DNA of 64,000 nucleotides, taken from positions 1 through 64,000 of the forward strand of contig JAISUT010000004.1 in assembly GCA_031271905.1 (NCBI GenBank). Reading direction: 5' to 3'. The notes below the pieces were generated by a model, which saw only the letters and a list, made by a program, of their open reading frames with translations, ran no database searches and had not been told where the DNA came from. A program made the translations under genes and the position numbers. Below, piece after piece: positions 60,049-64,000 of the stretch (its first letter is position 1; every line of letters begins with the position of its first letter). Origin of the DNA: Acidobacteriota bacterium. GTDB taxonomy: Bacteria > Acidobacteriota > UBA6911.

Positions 60049-61191
60049 TTACAATGTTGCATACGGACGGCTGACGCTCTTTGCCAGAATGGTATCAATA
60101 TAGTTTTTGAAATTCCTTCTAAAATTATCTTCGGAAAATCGCATGGCGTTTTCCCGGCATGTTTGCGGTTTGAATAATATGCGATTTTTTTCAAAATATT
60201 CTACGGCGTCTATAATCGATTCTTTCGTCTGCGCATCGAAAAATATGCCTGTTGGGTTTTCTTTGTCGGGAGGCACTATTGTTTCTAGCGCCCCGCCACG
60301 GCCAAAGGCGATGACAGGCGTACCGCAAGCCTGGGCCTCCACGGGCGTAATGCCGAAGTCCTCTTCTGCCGCGAATATAAACGCTTTCGCCTTCTGCATA
60401 TACTGCTTCACGACATCGTTTGGTTGATAGCCCAGAAACTTAATATTTCCTTTTACGATGGATCTTATTTTGTTGAAATCAGGACCGTCGCCAATTACGA
60501 TAAGTTTGTTTGATGGCATGTTATTGAACGCTTCGACGATAATATTTATTTTTTTATATGGAACCAAGCGCGATACGGCAAGATAATAATCATCTTTATT
60601 TTCGCATAGAGTAAAATTATCCACATCGACAGGAGGATAGATGACATCGGATTCGCGTCGATATATTTTATAGATTCGCCTAGAAATGAAATGCGAATTC
60701 GCGATAAAATGATCGACGCTGTTAGCAGTTCTCAAATCCCATAGTCGCATATAATGCAAGAGGATTCTCGCCAACCATCCGCTCATTTTTTTCGCGAGTC
60801 CAGATTCGCGCAAATATTGATGTTGCAGATCCCAAGCATAGCGTATGGGGGAGTGCGTATAAGCCACATGGATCTGATCTGGCCCAGTTAGCACTCCTTT
60901 AGAAACCGCATGGGAACTTGATATTACTAGATCGTATGCAGACATATCTAATTGTTCTATCGCCAACGGCATGAGAAAAAGATATTTGCGGTATTTTGTC
61001 TTGGCGAACGGAAGATTTTGAACAAATGAAGTTTTTACCGGCTTATTCAAGAGGAATGAGCGGTTTTCGCCATCCATAAAATCGATCACACTGTACAAGT
61101 CCGCTTCTGGGAATACATGCAATATTTGTTCCAGAACTTTTTCTGCACCGGCATAGACAACAAGCCAGTCATGAACCAATGCGATTTTCAT
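60049..61191 (-). CDS. glycosyltransferase family 4, mannosyl-type
   Basis: This 380-residue enzyme of the GT-B fold begins KIALVHDWLVVYAGAEKVLEQIL and has the donor-binding motif EEDFGITPVEAQACGTPVIAFGRGGALETI of GT4 enzymes (E-x7-E type). The segment VAYTHSPIRYAWDLQHQYL is typical of mannosyltransferases such as WbaZ. It likely adds a sugar, perhaps mannose from GDP-mannose, to a surface polysaccharide. The gene follows the GT8-like gene by three bases. It is AT-rich. The exact linkage is not known. Confidence 0.88.
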   Translation of the reverse strand: MKIALVHDWLVVYAGAEKVLEQILHVFPEADLYSVIDFMDGENRSFLLNKPVKTSFVQNLPFAKTKYRKYLFLMPLAIEQLDMSAYDLVISSSHAVSKGVLTGPDQIHVAYTHSPIRYAWDLQHQYLRESGLAKKMSGWLARILLHYMRLWDLRTANSVDHFIANSHFISRRIYKIYRRESDVIYPPVDVDNFTLCENKDDYYLAVSRLVPYKKINIIVEAFNNMPSNKLIVIGDGPDFNKIRSIVKGNIKFLGYQPNDVVKQYMQKAKAFIFAAEEDFGITPVEAQACGTPVIAFGRGGALETIVPPDKENPTGIFFDAQTKESIIDAVEYFEKNRILFKPQTCRENAMRFSEDNFRRNFKNYIDTILAKSVSRPYATL

Positions 61192-61194
61192 TTG

Positions 61195-62172
61195 TTATCG
61201 TTTTGATTTGGATCGGATTTTAGCACGAATGATTCTTGGAACTAATAATAATTTCTCAAAAATGTTGAATATAAACTTATATTGATATAAAAATTTCAAC
61301 ACCCCGCAAAGCGACGAACGAAAAACTTCGTAATCATCTCCGACGGCGATGAAACTCGGATTCGGCAGGGAACCTTTCGATTGTTTCAGCCATTTCAAGT
61401 CGCTTTCGTCAAGCTCACCGATATGCTTAAGTTTCAGCGGTAGCTCTTTATCAAACACCCCATATCGGCATTTTTCACTCGCGAAATAATGCAATATCTT
61501 TGCCGAATGAAAATAACTTGCTCCATGCCATATCTGGCAATTCCATTCTCCATCCAATTCTTTGATGGGAAATCCTAGTTGATAATTTGTCAATGCCAAA
61601 GACGGTTGGTCGATATTGATTTTCTGTTCAACGGATGTCTTCCAGTTATCGTGCCAATTTGCGAAAAACTGTCGGTTGTGCGACGTATCGCGCACAAACA
61701 GCACCCCGCTGTTAAAATATTTTTCATAATTATAAAACACACTATCGTTTAATAAATTTTTCAAAAGATTTTGGGAAATGACATAATGCGTACTTTTGGG
61801 TAAAATCGTATGCTGATCAAGCACGGCTGCAAGCTCATAATCAGATTGTTCGATTCCATCCAAAGCATCGCAAACAAGCGTATCTCCATCAATAAATAAA
61901 AAATCGCCTTCCACAAGATTGCGCATGGAAGTTTTTAGCCAACGGCTACGGTTGAGATTGGACATCCTCTTATCAAAATGCTCTACCGTGATTTCGTCTG
62001 CCAGCGTTTTTATGCCACCCCTACACCCCATGAATGTTTCTACCGTTTTGTCATCGACAAGCAAGCCGATGTACGCATTGGGGTTATAAAGCCGCAATGA
62101 AGACATGGATATGAACGTCTGTTCGTAGTACAAGTCTACTGGTGTGCTTACCAGAACATAGATGTACTTCAT
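61195..62172 (-). CDS. GT8-like nucleotide-sugar glycosyltransferase
   Basis: This 325-residue protein has a GT-A-like start (YIYVLVSTPVDLYYEQTFISMSSLRLYNPNAYIGLLVDD) and the metal-binding DxD motif FIDGDTLV (D95, D97), then NSGVLFVRD and INIDQPSLALTNYQLGF, as in GT8 and related transferases that accept nucleotide sugars. The C-terminus is basic and hydrophobic, which suits membrane binding. It is flanked by two GT4 genes in one direction, so the three act in the same glycan. The donor sugar is unknown. Confidence 0.78.
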   Translation of the reverse strand: MKYIYVLVSTPVDLYYEQTFISMSSLRLYNPNAYIGLLVDDKTVETFMGCRGGIKTLADEITVEHFDKRMSNLNRSRWLKTSMRNLVEGDFLFIDGDTLVCDALDGIEQSDYELAAVLDQHTILPKSTHYVISQNLLKNLLNDSVFYNYEKYFNSGVLFVRDTSHNRQFFANWHDNWKTSVEQKINIDQPSLALTNYQLGFPIKELDGEWNCQIWHGASYFHSAKILHYFASEKCRYGVFDKELPLKLKHIGELDESDLKWLKQSKGSLPNPSFIAVGDDYEVFRSSLCGVLKFLYQYKFIFNIFEKLLLVPRIIRAKIRSKSKR

Positions 62173-62252
62173 GCGTAAGTAATCCTTAGATTATACTTCA
62201 CAACTTTACTACTGCGCAATTATAGACAACGACAACCGGATCATACATACAA

Positions 62253-63305
62253 TCACTGCGATTCATTCAGGACACCTTTTAGAACTTCGACCGAGGCTTT
62301 CCAACTATACCTTTTAAGAGCTTCCTCTGCTGGGGCAACCGATTTCGACAAGAGTTCCGATAAATCTACGTTGTAGTCATCGGGATTAATATAGTACGCC
62401 GAGCGTCCGCATACTTCCGGCAAACTCGCCGCGTCGGAAACAATCACACGAGCCCCGCAGCTTAACGCTTCCAGCGGTGGAATGCCAAACCCCTCGTAAA
62501 ATGACGGAAATAAAAAGGCCTTGCAGTTCTTCATAAGCGTCTTGGCTTCTTCGTCTTTCACATAGCCTAAATAGTGGATATTGTCCAATTTCGCCAGACG
62601 CTCGCCGAGACGCTTCGGATTTAGCGATCCGGAAACAGCAAAATGATACTGTGGATTGCGCCTCGCCACTTCGCATATCCACCGGAAATTTTTATTCTTT
62701 GCCACAGAGCCGAGTGTAAAAAAGAATTCGCCTTTGTTTAATTTTGGATATTTATCCATGACAGCATCTGCTGGTTCAATTGTCTCAAAATGCTGCCATC
62801 CGTTCGGAACGATTGCAATCCGTGATGCATTCTCTTGGCAATATTTTACAATCTCGTTTCTTGAGAATTCGGATACAGTAAGGATTCTTCTGGAAAATCT
62901 ACAAATAAACCTATATTGCAAACAATGCCAAACCCTAGACAGACGTCCATAAAAGTTAGTGAAAAATTGGGGGTTCGCCTTGTAACCTACATCATGTATA
63001 ACAGAAATGCCATCCGGCTTGAGAAGCGGAGTGACATTGCAAAGATTGACTGCCACCGCACGAAATATAATCAAATAAAATGCGAAACAAACCTGTTCCC
63101 ACAATATACCTCTAAGATTTCCATAATGCACTACATGAATATTTTTCAATTTCGGAACAGCTTGCACTTTTTTAGAAACCACCAGCACGACAGGCGTGTT
63201 CAATTCCACTTCATCCAATGCTTTGACTATTTCTTCCGCATACCGTTGAATTCCCGTTCGTCTACCAAAAAGAAACGAGCCGTTTATGGCATAATGCACC
63301 ATCAT
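62253..63305 (-). CDS. glycosyltransferase family 4
   Basis: This 350-residue protein begins MMVHYAINGSFLFGRRTGIQRYAEEIVKAL, which is typical of GT4 enzymes of the rhamnosyl/mannosyl type, has the VSEFSRNEIVKYC linker, and the donor-binding motif FPSFYEGFGIPPLEALSCGARVIVSDAASLPEVCG. It is AT-rich, as its neighbours. The gap of 80 bases to the GT8-like gene contains no obvious promoter. It is probably the first transferase gene after the methyltransferase on the minus strand. Confidence 0.88.
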   Translation of the reverse strand: MMVHYAINGSFLFGRRTGIQRYAEEIVKALDEVELNTPVVLVVSKKVQAVPKLKNIHVVHYGNLRGILWEQVCFAFYLIIFRAVAVNLCNVTPLLKPDGISVIHDVGYKANPQFFTNFYGRLSRVWHCLQYRFICRFSRRILTVSEFSRNEIVKYCQENASRIAIVPNGWQHFETIEPADAVMDKYPKLNKGEFFFTLGSVAKNKNFRWICEVARRNPQYHFAVSGSLNPKRLGERLAKLDNIHYLGYVKDEEAKTLMKNCKAFLFPSFYEGFGIPPLEALSCGARVIVSDAASLPEVCGRSAYYINPDDYNVDLSELLSKSVAPAEEALKRYSWKASVEVLKGVLNESQ

Positions 63306-63372
63306 TTTATTCCCGTGAAATAAATCAGCACTTCCCTAATCGTAGGAGGGGAGCAGATTTGCATTGTTGCCG

Positions 63373-63624
63373 TTAAAGCAGAAAATCGAAGGTGTTTCGC
63401 ACGATGATTCCGTCAATGTCCGCAGGGGCGGACACGTCCAACGTCAGCAGGGTCTTCGGATGGTTGTCCCTCAACATCTTCAGGGGGCGCAGATCCCATG
63501 CAAGCACATCGGGATCCTTCACCGTTTCGCTGACTTGGAAGTATGACGGGATGCCGCCCTGCATGGCGACAAAATCGATCTTGAACTTGGCGACTTTGCC
63601 GACGAAGACATCATAACGATTCAC
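63373..63624 (-). pseudogene. C-terminal remnant of a DUF4143-type AAA ATPase
   Basis: The 83-residue frame reads VFVGKVAKFKIDFVAMQGGIPSYFQVSETV, then LRPLKMLRDNHPKTLLTLD and GIIVRNTFDFLL. This is the C-terminal end of DUF4143-domain (AAA_14) ATPases, which are usually over 370 residues long. The ATPase part is missing; the frame's only start overlaps the end of the methyltransferase gene. It is therefore a leftover joined to foreign sequence. Its base composition is closer to the chromosome than to the island. Confidence 0.65.
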
Positions 63625-64000
63625 GGCCAGTTTTGCCCGTATCTGCGTGTTTCGTGCAATAGAAGACCGTGTCGTTCGCCCAATGGCGGCTGTTCACGAG
63701 CAACTTCATGCGCGATATATCGGAATCGCCAGCCAGATCGTCGGCTTCGAACGCATGCACCGCGAAACCAGACGATCTCAGCCTGTCGGCATAGTCCTTC
63801 CCATATTTCCGCACATGGTCGCATTGCCCAAAAGCTTTCGACCTGCCTTCGGCGGAGGTTATCGTGAAATCTTCGTATGTCCTGTCGATGTCGGCGACTG
63901 GTACCATCAATATGGCATAGCCGCCGGGTTTGAGCACGCGGTGAAATTCGCGCATTGCTTGTTGGTCGTCGGCGACGTGCTCCAAGACATGGTTGCAAAT
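63611..64000 (-). CDS. SAM-dependent methyltransferase (class I), cut by window edge
   Basis: The visible part covers about 130 residues from NHVLEHVADDQQAMREFHRVLKPGGYAILMVPV to the stop. The HVLEHV and LKPGG motifs are those of type 11 class I methyltransferases. The SAM-binding N-terminus lies past 64000. By position it may methylate a sugar of the surface glycan or act on another small molecule. The C-terminal part (YGKDYADRLRSSGFAVHAFEADD) follows the same family. The gene overlaps the DUF4143 relic by 14 bases. Confidence 0.8.
   Translation of the reverse strand: MCNHVLEHVADDQQAMREFHRVLKPGGYAILMVPVADIDRTYEDFTITSAEGRSKAFGQCDHVRKYGKDYADRLRSSGFAVHAFEADDLAGDSDISRMKLLVNSRHWANDTVFYCTKHADTGKTGRESL

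Overview
The window is a GC-rich bacterial chromosome segment, ending in an AT-rich island. Several marks point to Acidobacteriota: a secreted VWFA-related protein of the type named for that phylum, an Oar-like TonB-dependent receptor with an N-terminal carboxypeptidase-regulatory-like domain, and a FecR protein with a Trp-rich DUF6600-like region. Lysine 2,3-aminomutase and an anaerobic-type glycerol-3-phosphate dehydrogenase cluster suggest an anaerobic or facultative member. This assignment is inference from gene content, not from a phylogenetic marker.

Layout. 1-770: end of a RhuM-like gene and a dispersed repeat. 772-5285: a glpA-like/FAD oxidoreductase/DUF1667 operon facing a FadR-type GntR regulator, with two identical 29-bp operator-like repeats and a relB relic between them. 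5334-10622: housekeeping genes on the minus strand (comF, dksA/traR-like, rlmH, rsfS, nadD, obg, rpmA, rplU, an Hpt protein). 10823-12946: truA and ymdB on the plus strand. 12974-19481: a tight minus-strand run of two D-Ala-D-Ala-ligase-like ATP-grasp enzymes, a GNAT acetyltransferase, lysine 2,3-aminomutase, tsaE, a divergent BshC-like protein and BshB1, read from one strong promoter. 20107-23795: an ECF sigma factor and a large FecR/DUF6600 protein. 23945-27930: a palindromic repeat array, a Xer recombinase, murJ, larE and a LysW-like acidic protein. 28063-42817: VWFA, Nudix, metG, plsC, dapF, a GGDEF protein, an RpoH-like sigma factor, ribE, rluB, scpB, scpA, a site-2 protease, an outer membrane protein and an MsbA-like ABC transporter. 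42919-55956: the TonB receptor, an orphan molybdopterin subunit, sbcD/sbcC, canonical bshC and a mannose-1-phosphate guanylyltransferase. 56375-56450: tRNA-Lys(CTT). After the tRNA, base composition falls sharply and a surface-polysaccharide island follows (ATP-grasp/HAD fusion, DegT-like protein, three glycosyltransferases), with relics of a toxin-antitoxin gene, a transposase and an AAA ATPase.

How the genes relate. BshB1, the canonical BshC and a degenerate BshC paralogue suggest bacillithiol, and the paralogue sits in the aminomutase/ATP-grasp operon, which may make a beta-lysine-containing small molecule. The guanylyltransferase borders the tRNA-linked polysaccharide island and may feed it with GDP-mannose. 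A family of inverted-repeat elements (8239, 10704, 12036, 27561, 52885) lies in intergenic gaps; four of the five end just before a start codon in the gene's own orientation.
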